From contig JAEUWP010000167.1 of NCBI GenBank assembly GCA_018524725.1, positions 1-58,433 on the forward strand: a stretch of 58,433 nucleotides of DNA, in the 5' to 3' direction. A program made the translations under genes and the position numbers. The number at the start of each line of letters is the position of its first letter. The first letter of the stretch is position 1. Under the pieces are notes generated by a model. It saw nothing but the letters and a program-made list of their open reading frames with translations, ran no database searches and was not told where the DNA came from. Shown here piece by piece: positions 45,052 through 56,300 of this stretch. Source of the stretch: Podaxis mareebaensis (lineage: Eukaryota > Basidiomycota > Agaricomycetes > Agaricales > Agaricaceae).

Positions 45052-45996
45052 CTAATGTAAAGGTCTGTGTAAGGTACAGCATACTGGAAAGGTGAAACAT
45101 GCAAGGAAGTTCTGGGCTTCTTCAAATGTTGGGGGTTCCCATAGTCAGTGAGTGATGTAGTGGGCAATGTCCTTCTTGTTGGGGCCAATGAAGAATTGGT
45201 TGGTGGGCTTCTTCCAGGCAATAAAGAATGGTGCATGGTTGGGTCCTCCACCATACATGGGGATCATGGTGCCTCGGTAGGTGGCACCAGTGTTGCTGTG
45301 GTCTTTGATGAGGACCTGTAAAATCTTCTTCCAGTATTCTTTGTCTTTCTCGCTGCCTTTCTTCAAGGTCTTGAACAGTACTGGAGGCTCGCATTTCTCG
45401 ACTTTGGTGGGTCCCATGCATTCAGGGGTGAGGAATTTGATGAGGTGCATGGCCTCTTCTTTGACAGTGGGAGTTTTGTTGTCTGGCTCCAGGTCAGTCA
45501 AGGGATAGGATTGTGAGGCAGGTCATGGAGTTGGGTGATTGTGGGGGAAAGGGTCCTTTCCTTGGGTGAGTGCCACAAGGCAGGATACAAGGTTCTCCTT
45601 TTCTTCATCGTCAGTTATACCCAACCTGGAGAGCTGTTCTGCCACCATGACTAGGATGCTTGTGAACTGGTCACTTGTATCGGATATGAGGTATTCATTG
45701 GTGTCATGGAGGATGATGTGGATGTGCTGGTTCATCTGGGTGGTTTGTCCTGACCCTTTGGCTGAGTTGTGCACTTGAGGGATGGTGGCTTGGACTGCTT
45801 CTGCGAATAGTTGGACTGCTTCTTGTACTTCAGTGTACACTTGTTGGAGACGGACAATGTCTCGTGCTAGTTGTATGTGTTCTTTGAATCACTTGGCTGG
45901 ATTGTTGTTTGTGAGTTGTTGTTTGATGTCAGCAATGAGGGTGTCAGTGGGGGGAGTGGTAGGGACAAATGTCTGGGTGCTCTGGTCTGTGTCCAT
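45052..45996 (-). pseudogene. Element C ORF3: extra ORF after pol
   Basis: ATG 45996 to TAG 45052, about 314 codons, with two in-frame TGA codons. Product starts MDTDQSTQTFVPTTPPTD; a helical, Gln-rich N-terminal half (LQQVYTEVQEAVQLFAEAVQ) is followed by a Lys-rich part (KTLKKGSEKDKEYWKKILQV) and MYGGGPNHAPFFIAWKKPTN. I find no signal peptide, membrane segment or zinc knuckle, so it is not env-like. I see no clear similarity to ORF3 of family A. Function unknown. Confidence 0.6.
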
Positions 45997-46082
45997 GTCT
46001 GAGTTTTGAATTCGTTTGGGGTGTTGTGATGCTATAACTGTTGATTACCCCCCCTTTTTATAGGTTTTGCTCCAGGAAACCT

Positions 46083-49000
46083 TCAGAGATAATCTTGTAA
46101 CACTTCCTGAGTGTTCCCAAGTGCTGATTCAGTCATCCATGTGTCATGCTCATTGCTATACCCTTTCCAGTGTACAAGGTACTGCATTCCTCGGCCTTTC
46201 TTGCGATGTCCTCGGATTTCTTCCACCTCATATTCTTCTTCCCCATTAATGAGCTCCAGTTGTGGTGGTGGTTCGGCTTGCTGATTCATGAACTTCAGCA
46301 GTCGGTATGGTGTTAGTAATGCTTCATTGAATACATCATGGATGACCCATCCTTCTGGTAGCTCCAATTGGTATGCCCCTGGTCCTACTTTCTTGAGTAT
46401 CTTGAAGGGTCCATAGCATTTATGATCGAGCTTCTTTGTCAGTCAATTTGTTGTTATGTTTGTTCCCTCAAGCCACACCTGGGTCCCTTCTTTGTAATCT
46501 CTGCTTGTCGTTCTCCTTTTGTTGTAGTGCTTTGTCATGGATTGTCTCTTGCTTTCTAATAGTTCCCTAGCTTGAGCTCAGCATGTTGTAAGTTTTTTGA
46601 GGAATTCCGTGATGGATGGTGTCAGTGATTCTATAGTGAGGTCTCCTTTCCAAGGGTGTCATCCATAATTGAGGAAGAATGGGGTTTCTCCTGCGCTGCT
46701 GTGGGTCTTGTCGTTGTATTGGAATTCAGCCATGGACAGCCACTCTGCCCAGTCATCTTGGTTGTAGTTGATGTATGCTTGCAGGAAGGTTTCGACTTCT
46801 TGGTTGACTCATTCTGTTTGTCCATCCATTTGTGGGTGATATGCTGTTGATAATCCCTGTTTCATTCCTGTTGCTTTGCATAGGTTCTTCATGAATGCTG
46901 ATGTGAACTGTGGTCCTCTGTTGCTGATGATCTTCCATGGGACTCCATGGAGTTTCCAGATGTGGTCCCAGTATATCTTTGCTAGTCCCATGGAGTTGAG
47001 GTTTGTGTTTGTTGTGACCAATCAGATCATCTTGGTGAACCTGTCTATGATGACTAGGATTGCATCTGCTCCGTTTGACTCTGGAAGTGGCCCAATCATG
47101 TCGATACTGATTTCGTGCCATGGTTCTTCTGGTGTTTCAAGGGGGTGGAGTGGAGCTGCTTTTTTCTGTCAGATTGCTTTGTTTCTTTGACAGCTGTCAC
47201 ATCCCTGTATGTAGGTCTTGACATCAGCTTTCATTGATGGCCAGTAGTATGTTTGCTTGATGAGCTCCATCATCCTGTGGGATCCTGGGTGTCCGATATC
47301 GGGTGGGTTGTGGTATCTCTTCATGATTCTGCTCCATAGGTCCTTGTGGTTCGGCACATAGATTTTCCCATCTCAGTATGTGATTCCTTCTTGTTCCCAT
47401 GTTCGTTCGGGTTCTTCTTTCAACCATTTATCCACTATTGCTTCTCTTCTTCCTCCCTTGATATCCTTCAGTATTTCTTCATCTCCTTTTACTTCAAACA
47501 GTCCTCTTCCCAGGATGACTTCTTCCATAATCATCTCTTCTTGATGGATTCATTGTTGGAATAGTGCGTCTTTGAGTATTGTGACCTCCTTGTCTTCTTC
47601 TATTTCATTGAAGTGCATGATTCACAATAGGATGTCAGCTTTGGTGTTCGTTTTTCCCAGTATATGTTTTAGTGTGAAGTCATATTCTTGTAGTCTTAGG
47701 TGCCATCGCATTTGTCTTGCATTCACTCATTGTGGGGATCAGAAGTATTCCAGGTTCTTGTGGTCAGTCCATACTTCGGATGGTTCTCTTGCTTCAAGTA
47801 GGTATTGCCTCCATGTTTTTAGCACTTCGACAATTGCAAGGAGTTCCCTGTCATATATCTCATAGTTGCATTCTGCTGGCAATAGTGTTCTGGATAGGAA
47901 TGCAATGGGATGCCATTTTCCTCCCTGCTCTTGTGACAGAACTCCTCCAATGGCATATTTTGATGCATCAACTTCTACTCTGAATTTGCTGTTGTCTTGT
48001 GGGAGTGCTAGTACCAGTTCTTCTGTTATGCATCATTTTAGTTCTTTGAATGCATTTTGCTGTATTTCTCCCCATTCCCATGGTTGGCCTCCCTTCAGCT
48101 TGTGTAGTGGTCCTGCAATGTCGCTGAAATTCTTGATGAATCATCGGTAAAAGTTTGCAAATCCTAGGAAGCTTTCGATGTCCTTGACTGTGGTCAGGGT
48201 AGGCCAATTTCTAACTGCTGCCACCTTCTCTTCTTCCATCTTGACTTTTCCGCCTCCCACTACCATTCCTAATATAGGCACTTCCTTCGCATTGAATATG
48301 CATTTGGATCATTTGAAGTAGAGCTTGTGCTTGTCGGCTATCTTCAGGAATTGTATTGTTCATTCTTCAAGTTCCTGCTCTGTTTTGCCCAGGATGATGA
48401 AATCATCCATGTAGTTGACCAATACTCCTTCCTGTAGTAGTTCTCAGAAGACTGTATTCATCATTCTCTGGAATGTGCCTGGGGAGTTGCATAGACCGAA
48501 AAACATGACCATGGGTTCAAATAGTCCTTCATTTGTCAGGAATGCTGCTTTCCACTCGTCTCCTTTCTTGATGCACACATTGTTGTATCCCCAAATGATG
48601 TCTAGCTTGTTGAAGTACTTGGCATCCTTTAGTTTGTCGATGATTTCTCTGATTAGTGGTAGTGGTGTCTTGTCCTTGATTGTGATGCTGTTGAGTTTCC
48701 AATAATCTTGCACCAGTCATTTAGATCCATCTTTCTTTGGGATGAAGAAGCATGGTGATGCGTAAGGGGATTTCGATGGTCAGATTCATCCTGATGTGAG
48801 ATTCTCCTCAATGAATTTGTGAAGTTCATCCTTCTCCTTGACTGTCATGGGGTACACCTTGGCTGGTAGTTCTCATGGGCTTTCCTCTGTAAGATTGATC
48901 TTGTGGTCCCATTCAGTGTGATCGGGTAGTTTGTCGAAGTTCTGTTTGTTGAACAGATGCATGTAGGCTCAGATGTATTCAGGTAGGTCAGCTTCTTTTG

Positions 49001-49532
49001 TCTTGTCCGGTATCTTTTCTTCTTGTGTGCCGTTTCTTCTTAACCTTGGTATGTCGATGGTTTTGTGTTCAATTTTGCATTCTGGTGGGCATCTTGTGAA
49101 TCTGATCTGTCCATTGTTCCAGTCGACCTCGGGGTTGTGTTGTGCTAGCCAATCATGTCCCAGGAATATGTCTGCCGAATCAATGTGTGAGACAACTGCT
49201 GCTAGTTGCTCCTTGTGTCCGTTGATGTCCATTTCTAGTTCTGTGTATTCCATGATGTTCTGTCCTTTGTTGTGAGTTCTGTCGGCATTGTATACTTCGA
49301 ATGGTTTCTCTAGTTTCTTCGTTGGTATTTCTTGTTCCTCGACTGCTTTCTTGGCAATGCAAGTGTGTGTGCATCCAGAATCGATCAGTGTCGTTGGTCT
49401 CCATTGCTTGTTTCTAGGTGTTTGAACCTTTGGTTTCACAAAGAGTTCTTGTGCTCCACTTCTTCTTTGGGGAATTGTGTATGATTGTCTAGAAGAAGCT
49501 TTAAATACAGCAGCTTGAGAGTTCGTGCTCAC
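46083..49532 (-). pseudogene. Element C pol: protease, RT, RNase H, integrase, chromodomain
   Basis: One frame, -1 relative to gag, broken by TGA codons. Protease TLIDSGCTHTC (about 49385); RT with VMFFGLCNSPGTFQRMMN and an intact YMDDFIILGK (about 48400); RNase H VEVDASKYAIGGVLSQ and HILGKTNTKADI; integrase zinc finger HPGSHRMMELIKQTYYWP...CDSCQR (about 47290-47180), core SIDMIGPLPE and ISNRGPQFTS, where the usual catalytic Asp is Asn, and YHPQMDGQTE; GPF module (CYGPFKILKKVG) and chromodomain YLVHWKGYSNEHDTWM (about 46170). The chromodomain would guide integration to methylated-histone chromatin. Confidence 0.88.
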
Positions 49533-50707
49533 TCTGAGCCTTCAGAAAAACCCTGCTGCTCTGGTCCTTCCTTGCCTTCCTGTTCCTCCTCCATGTTCCT
49601 GATTCATGCCTTCTTGGGTGCCCTGCAATTCCTGGAGATGTGTCCCTCTTTGCCACAATTGAAGCACCTTCTTCCTCCTGGCTTCTTGCAGTCTCAGGCA
49701 ATATGCCCTATGACATTGCATTTGAAGCATTGGGGTGGTGCCTTGTTGTTAGGTGTTGCTTGTCTCCCTATCTCCATTGGTTGACCCATTCCTCCATATG
49801 TAATGCCAGTTCCTGTGCATCTGGTGTGGGTTTCCATGGCTTCATATCCTAAGCCAATGTTCAGGATAGTCTCCTTCCATTGCTTGTAGGATTCAGGCAT
49901 TGCTTTGATTGGGAATCCTAATATGGTCTTGATGATGTTGGAGTGTGTATTCTTCTTGAGCAGGAATATGGCATGTTTGTTGTCTGTCTTGGACCTCATC
50001 TTTAATATGTCGAATTCGATGAGGAAGTCTGCTGTGTGTTTGTTGTTCTGCCTGTATGTCTTGATTCTCCATTCTGCATTGCTTTGTTGTCCCTCATTTC
50101 TGAATGTCACCTCTATTTCCTTCCGGAACGTGTCCCATGTGAGTGTGTCATTGCTATTCTCCATTTGGTCAAGCTTCATGCTTGCAAATTGTCCTGCAGT
50201 TCCTCCTCTCATCCAAGAGAGTACTGCCACTGCCCTTCTGTCAGCATCATCGATCTTGTTGAACTTCAAGAAAAATGTCATTGACCTCCACCAGTCATCG
50301 AACTGGCTTCTATTTCCATTAAAAAATCCTGGATCTGGGACCAATGATTTCCCTCCTGTCTGCTGAGTTGCTGCTGTTTCTTTGGCCATTTCAATATCGA
50401 TGTCTTCTTTGTCTGCTGGTTGTTCTTTGTCTGCTGGTTGTTCTTTGTCTGCTGATTGTTCTTTGTCTTCTGGTTGCTCTTTGTTTGCAGGTTCTCCTAG
50501 GTCTTCTTCGTCTGCTGATTCTTCTGGTTGTTCTTTGTCTGCAGGTGCTAGCTGGTCTTCAAGTTCTGACTCGGTAGTCTCTTCGTCATTGGTGTGTTTG
50601 CTTTCTGTAATGTCTGAGAACTCTGCCACTGATGGCTCTCTGGTTTGTCCTAGGCTGTATGGTGCTGGTGTTCCTTCTCAGCTGTTCCAAATATTGCTTC
50701 CACTCAT
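49529..50707 (-). pseudogene. Element C gag
   Basis: Frame from ATG 50707 (MSGSNIWNS, one TGA) to a TGA at 49529-49531. After an acidic repeat region it has the capsid domain (NGNRSQFDDWWRSMTFFL, TWDTFRKEIEVTF, NKHTADFLIEFDIL) and two zinc knuckles, CFKCNVIGHIA-stop-DC and CFNCGKEGHISRNC. The stop in the first knuckle falls on an expected Arg. The pol frame starts at the same place as the last gag codons, in -1. Confidence 0.83.
50406..50495 (-). repeat. 18-bp tandem repeat in element C gag
   Basis: Five imperfect 18-bp units encode repeats of D-K-E-Q-P/S-A. The acidic, proline-containing spacer lies before the capsid domain. Copy number probably varies between element copies. Confidence 0.75.
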
Positions 50708-50806
50708 ACACTGAGCCTCACTCCTAATTGAGCACTGTTGTTGCACCTGGTTGTGCCTCGATATACACCCCTAGCTGGGCCTTCCTTGTTGCAAGGTGAG
50801 TTGGTG

Positions 50807-50818
50807 ATGCTTTACCAA
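50807..50818 (-). promoter_or_regulatory. Element C primer-binding site, self-priming type
   Basis: Minus-strand TTGGTAAAGCAT, 1 nt from the 5' LTR, is complementary to ATGCTTTACCAA in the 3' LTR. In the 5' LTR the same place reads ACACTTTACCAA, a CA/TG pair that implies CG originally in both. Confidence 0.65.
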
Positions 50819-50819
50819 A

Positions 50820-51079
50820 TGTTATGACCTTTGTATGAACTCAGGTTGCAACTAGGCAAAGACTTGAGGATGAGCAAAGGGGAAAGAACTAGTTGGTAAA
50901 GTGTAAGGAATACAGGTGCTCTACCTAGGGTTTATATACTGTGAGAGGAGTAGCTAAGAATAGATGAAACAGAGAGATGAGTCAGTGGATGACTAAGGCA
51001 AGCTGTGATAAGGGGCTGAAACATAAGCTGAGATGGTGCGCTGAGTAAGTGTGTACTAAATATAGCTGAGACCATAACA
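50820..51079 (-). repeat. Element C 5' LTR
   Basis: 260 bp, next to the ATTGG duplication at 51080-51084. Confidence 0.92.
50892..50940 (-). promoter_or_regulatory. Element C core promoter and transcript 5' end
   Basis: TATATAAA on the minus strand (50938-50931) stands about 27 nt upstream of the sequence complementary to the primer site (50904-50893). The spacing fits a TATA-directed start and the Tf1 self-priming scheme. Confidence 0.65.
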
Positions 51080-51267
51080 ATTGGCTGCTGTTGGGGTAGG
51101 TGTATGTGCATGGGGAGGTAAAGGATCTTGTTATGCTGCTGAGTGGTAACTTGATTGATAGTCTGGGTAGGTCTTTTGTAGTCTGGTGGATTTCTTGGTT
51201 GTAGGTATCCATCAAATGAGTATTCAGAATCATTGCTTGTGCTTTGCAAGTTGTTGGAACTAGATGT
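51080..51267 (-). pseudogene. A1 pol, 5' part
   Basis: N-terminal pol segment before the protease (NDSEYSFDGYLQPRNPPDYK, HNKILYLP), interrupted by element C. At the place of the A2 start ATG (31251) this copy reads ACA. Confidence 0.7.
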
Positions 51268-51275
51268 GATGCTGA

Positions 51276-52733
51276 CTAGTCCCTTCTGGTAAAATCCTTT
51301 CCTTTCCCTTTTGAGTCTTCTTCATCACTTGACTCTTCCTCAATATTGTTGAGTTGGGATTTTCAATGCTTTCAGAATCTTCTTCCATGTTGGTTTCAGG
51401 AATAGGAGGCTCAATTCTTAGATTTTCATTTGTTGAGTGGGCATGATCATGCATAGTGTTTGCCAGTCTTGCAGATGAAGCATAGGCCTTTGCTTCTGAG
51501 TTTGTGGAGTTCTCGTGGTAGGAGGTTGTTGAGTTCTGCTTTGATTCTCGCTTCAATGATTTGATTAACTTGTTCACTTGAGTAGTAGTCATCATCAGAT
51601 GATACTTCTGAAAAGTCTTCTTCTGATGACTGTTCAGATTCACTATCTGTTCCATCAATATTATTGAGCTCATTTGTGAGGATGTTGTCAATGTCCATGG
51701 GACTGTATCCTGGGGGGTTACAAGTTGTTTGAGATGGTGTATACACTCAGAAGTTGTAGCTTTTGCTTGAAATACAAGATTTCGAATGTTTCTTGCAATG
51801 GGAGTTTGAGTAGTGTCAGTACAAATTTCTTGGGTGATCAGCAATCAATTGAAAGTGCACCAGTCCTCCTGTGTGGTGGGCTGCTGTGTAGACAGCTTTG
51901 GGGTTGTTTTCTGTGGGGCTCTGGTTAATGACACCTTTGTGGTAATACAGGTCCAGTCCTTTAAGGAATAATGTGACTTTGGTCTTGTTATGAGAGATGC
52001 CTGCTGAGGTGCATAGGCTCTTGAACTGGTTGATGTATTCTTTGATTGGTCTTCTGTTTTGCTTGAGGTGTGTGAGGCAGTCAATACTGACAACAGTGGT
52101 AGAGGCTTGTTTAAATGAGTTGTCCAGCTTGGTGAAGAATTGTGCCAAGGTTTGCACTGTGCTGAAGGTGTTTCCAGTGGTATGGGATGTGATGTAGGCT
52201 TCTTTCCATGTGGTGGCCAGTCCTTGCATGTTGAGGAGGGTGAACATAATCTTAGCAGAGTCAGAGGAGAGATTGGTCAGTTGGCATGCATAGTAAATTT
52301 GTAGGTCTCTCTTCCATCATGGATAGTCGGAGGGATCTCCATAGAAGGGTTTGGGCTTTTTGACCTTTGGGTCTTGTGAGGTTGACATGGTGGAATGTAC
52401 TAGCTGAGGTGATTGGGCTCTGGAGGTTGAATGGGGATACAGGGTAGTTGGATTATAGGGGTCTAGTCCATGTGTGTTGATGAGTCCATTGAGGATGTTC
52501 TCTCAGTCAGTGGGTGAGGTGGTTCTGATGTATTCTTGTTGTTCTGGAGTGAAGGTGTTGTACCAGGCTTGTTGTGCTGGGGTGAGGATGAGTGGTTGGA
52601 GAGTGTGTTGCTCTGGGGATTCTGGTTGGTTACTTCCTGAGTGGTATGAGTGTTCAGACTTGGTGTTGACATACTCATTATCTCCTCTGTGTTGAAGGAG
52701 GGGGTTTGGCTGGGTAGATTGTTCCAGTGTCAT
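51276..52733 (-). pseudogene. A1 gag
   Basis: Same layout as A2 gag: ATG 52733 (MTLEQSTQPNPLLQHRG), capsid domain (LAQFFTKLDNSFKQAS, RPIKEYINQFKSLC), acidic Ser-rich stretch, single knuckle CFICKTGKHYA-stop-SC, and end at TAG 51276-51278. Stops within are TGA. The upstream small ORF overlaps by ATGA. Confidence 0.8.
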
Positions 52734-53053
52734 AGCTGCTTGGCTAATTCACTCAGAGTGCTCTCTGAGAGAAGCTTGTTGGATAAGTCCTGCTGTGGCA
52801 CTGGTGGAAGGTTTGATGGGGGGAGGAGTGTTATGAAAGGATTCAGTGCATTGGATGGGCAGGGGTGGTGAATATGGGGTTTGCTCCAGTGAGTGGGTAT
52901 GAAGCCAAAGTGTGGGATCTGAGGGTGGGGTCAATTGGTGTTGTCTTGGTTGTTTGAATTTTCTGGATCATGAGGAGGAAGATTGGTCAGGATCAGGCTT
53001 GGTCTGAGCTCATTGCTTTCCTTTTCCTGAGAACAGGGTGGCATTGAAGAATC
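52730..53053 (-). pseudogene. A1 ORF0, cut near its start by LINE2
   Basis: Counterpart of 29462-29788; only the first codons upstream of DSS are replaced by the LINE2 poly(A). It ends LSELAKQL-TGA, overlapping gag. Confidence 0.55.
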
Positions 53054-53338
53054 TTTTTTTTTTTTTTTTTTTTTTTTAAATCGACGTTTATTGCAATAGA
53101 ACTAGCTACTACAAATGGGTGCACGATAGCAGTCCCAATACCGAAACTTAGAGAAAGGAAAAGAGACAGAGAAAGGAGAGAGAGAAAAGTATGAGAGTGA
53201 GTGAGGTTACTCTATATATGGATGAGATGGAAAGAAAGCGAACTAACTTAACATGATGAGTGAAAGAAATGGAAAGAAAGAGTAGAGGGGTAGGAGCGGG
53301 GAGCTAGCTACAAGGCAAAGGAAAAGGGGGGAAGGCCT

Positions 53339-56300
53339 TCAGTGTACATCTGGGACTCCATTTCTTGCAAGTTGCTCTCTGCAGTTGAGGCAGCAGGTGG
53401 CATACTCCTCTTGGGTGATGGGTCCTTGTATTTGGTCGGCAAATGAAAATGCCACAGGGTTTTGGTCTAGAAATTGGATGATCCAATGGAAGCCATCGTG
53501 GGCTCCATATGGATATCGAAAGCGGGGGCAGGCATCAAGGATGTGATCACATGTCTTGAGAGGTTTGCCACAAGGGCAGGAGGTGATGTGGTGCCCAGGG
53601 AAGAAGCACTGTCGGAATGAACCGATGGGCGCATGATTGGTAATGCAGTGCATGAAGCATGCACATAGTTGGGCGTTCTTCCCAAGGGGTGACTTAAGGT
53701 AAGTACTGCTGTTGGCGTACTTGGGGAGAAGAGGGTTTTCTGTGCCATCAACGAGGGGGAGCCATGAGTGGCCGCGATGAGTAGGGTTGTTCATGAGTTG
53801 GTGCCATAGAGATAAGCACTTTTGCATATAATGGTTGCGAACAAACCTGAGAGAAGTGTGGAAAGGTTGATGGTGAGGGATGGGTAGGCGGAGAGACTTG
53901 GTGAGGGTGTGCGCCTTGTGATGGATAGACCATTTGGTGGAGGAGGGAATGGACCAGAAGTGGACGTGGTTGAGAGGAGAGGAGGATAGCCAGGAATGTA
54001 GGAGAGGGGTGACTGCTATGGAGTCCGGGTGCGCGCTGTGGGGCCTATAAGAAAATAGACATTTAGCAGATGAAATTGAGTTCATGAAAACTACAATTGA
54101 AGAGGCATTTATAGATTGAGAGGAGGAAATAGTGGAAAGGAGACCAAGATGGAGAGCATAGGATTCAGAATCAGAAGAAGTCACTTCCCCACAGGGGTGG
54201 ACCACAGAAGAAAGAATGTCTGTATCAGAAGAATTAAAGACATAGAAAGCAGAGGTGGCAGAGAGAGAGGGATTGGAGGGAACTGAACCGTCTGTGGCTA
54301 CGAGAAGAGAAATAGGGGAAGAGAAAGCCAGATCGCAGGCGCGGGATGCATTGGCAATGTGAAGTGCCATGGCGCCTTCTTTCGAAGGGTCAGGGCATTT
54401 GAGGAATTTGATTTGGTCGCTAAATAAGTCCAGCAAGCGCTGGCCAGGTTTGGCACTGGGGTGTAGATGCTGAAACTGGTCCATGACCAGTTGGGCGTCT
54501 GAAATAAAGTCTAGTGCTGTTGAGCACTGCTTGGATTGACGTGTGTCTAACGGGTCGATGTCGCATGTGAGGAGTTTGAGGGGATGGGAGGGAGGGAGGG
54601 TATGAAAACGGAGAGAACATCACTTGGCAAGTTTGAAGAGATGAAGTTGGATGGGGATAAGACCTGCGATGGCCTCAACCCCACCCGTAGGGGTGGTGTG
54701 GAATGTGCCAGTAATCCATAAGGTGGCTTGACATTGCATGCATTGGAGGGACTTGATGAGTCCACAGTATCTCGCGTTGCAGTTGAACCAGAGATGGAAT
54801 CCATAAGTCACTATAGGAACGACACAGGAACAATAAAGGAGTCTCTTGTGAAGGGGAGAGAGGCCGCGGACAGAGTTACCAAGCATGCACATGCATCGGA
54901 CGGTAGAGAGAGCCTTGGTGGAGTAGAAGTGGACATGTTCTTTGAAGGAGAGGCTTCTGTCGAACCAGAAGCCAAGATAGCAGAGGAAGGGTTTCAGGCA
55001 GATGGTGAGGGAATTGTCGATGATGACAGGGGGGTTGGGTTCATGGGAGGGGTGATTGGAAAAGTGGAAGGCCTCAGTTTTGTCTCTTTCGAGAACAAAG
55101 CCGAGGTGGCGTAGGTAGTCTTCACAGTTTTTATAAACCTGTGAAAGAAGATGACAATTAGTGGTGAAAGAGTCAGATTGTATAATGATAAGTCCATCAT
55201 CAACAAAAGATACTATTTTACAATGAGGATCATTGGAAAATTTGTACATAAAGGGGGAAAGGGAAAGAGCAGTGAGAATGGGGGAAAGGGTGGAACCTTG
55301 GCCGACGCCAACAGAAGCAGAAAACTTAGGAGACAAATTATTGTTCCAAGAATAAGTGGTGAAATGATTACTTAAATAATCAGAAAAGAAAGAAACGAGC
55401 CAAGAGTTGAAGCCTTGACGGCGGAGTGTGGAGGTGAGAATGTTATGATTGGTGGAGGGAAAAAATTGCGCCACATCAAAGGTGATGACACTGGTCTTGA
55501 GTTTTCGTTTCCATCCTGTATGAACGAGATGGGTGACATAGACCCCAGCATCTTCAGTAGAGCATTGGATGATACCCCCGAATTGGAGGGGGTGGATGAG
55601 GTCATGCTGGGACACTTCGAACTGCATCCGGGCGGAGATCATTTTTTCAATGAGTTTACTGAGGGTATTGAGGAGGACGATAGGGCGGAACATCTTCAGG
55701 GTGGAGTAATGGGGTTTGTTAGGTTTCGGGATGATGACGGAGGTGGAATTTTTGAAGTGTTCCAGCCAGGTAGAGAATTCAACACATTTTGAAGCAAATG
55801 TGATAAAGTTAGTGAGGAAAAGGTCGTTGGACATAATGTGTTTGACATGAGCCCATGAGATGTGGTCAGGGCCCGGGGCAGATGAGTTAGCACAAGGGTT
55901 AAGGGTGTTGAATAGCTCAGTCTTGGAAAACGGTAGCCACGGGCGTTCCGGATGGGCGTCAAAGGAGTTGATGGCATCTAAGTCCACCAATCGCTCCGAG
56001 GCAGAATTATAGGAAGAATTGAGAGCGTGCCAGAGGTCATCTAGCTCATCACAACTCTTCCTGTTGTAGGAGATGGATTGAGAGGGGGGAGGTTACGTTT
56101 GCCAATCCAAGACATCAAGTCCCAGGGACAGCAATCTTCTTCAGCTATATCCTTGATCTTTTTGTTGAAAAATAGGCATTTGGCCACTCGGGTGGTGCAT
56201 CTAAATCTGGTCCAGTTTGATTTGGATTTGTGAGCTTGGAAGGCTCTAAGGGCAGCAGAGCATGATGGGTCCCACCATGGCTTGGATCGCGTGCAGATTT

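Larger units (their letters stand above)
44757..51079 (-). mobile_element. Element C: complete chromovirus inside A1 pol
   Basis: The 6323-bp element has two 260-bp LTRs starting TGTTA and ending TAACA and ATTGG on both sides (44752-44756 and 51080-51084). On the minus strand: self-priming site, gag with two zinc knuckles, pol with protease, RT, RNase H, integrase and chromodomain, and a further ORF before the 3' LTR. The LTRs differ at only four sites, all CpG-type, so the insertion may be young despite its stops. Confidence 0.93.
14209..53053 (-). mobile_element. A1: Ty3/Gypsy chromovirus of family A, split by B, A2 and C and by LINE2
   Basis: Minus-strand element whose pieces are 14209-15177 and 24207-24612 (3' LTR), 24613-27411 (ORF3 and the end of pol), 42686-44756 (protease to RNase H), 51080-51275 (start of pol) and 51276-53053 (gag and a small upstream ORF). 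Each break is explained by a younger insertion with a target-site duplication: ACAT for B, GTAAT for A2, ATTGG for C. LINE2 has inserted a few codons into the first ORF at 53053. The 5' LTR must lie beyond 58433. The gene order matches A2, which is the more complete copy. Confidence 0.85.
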
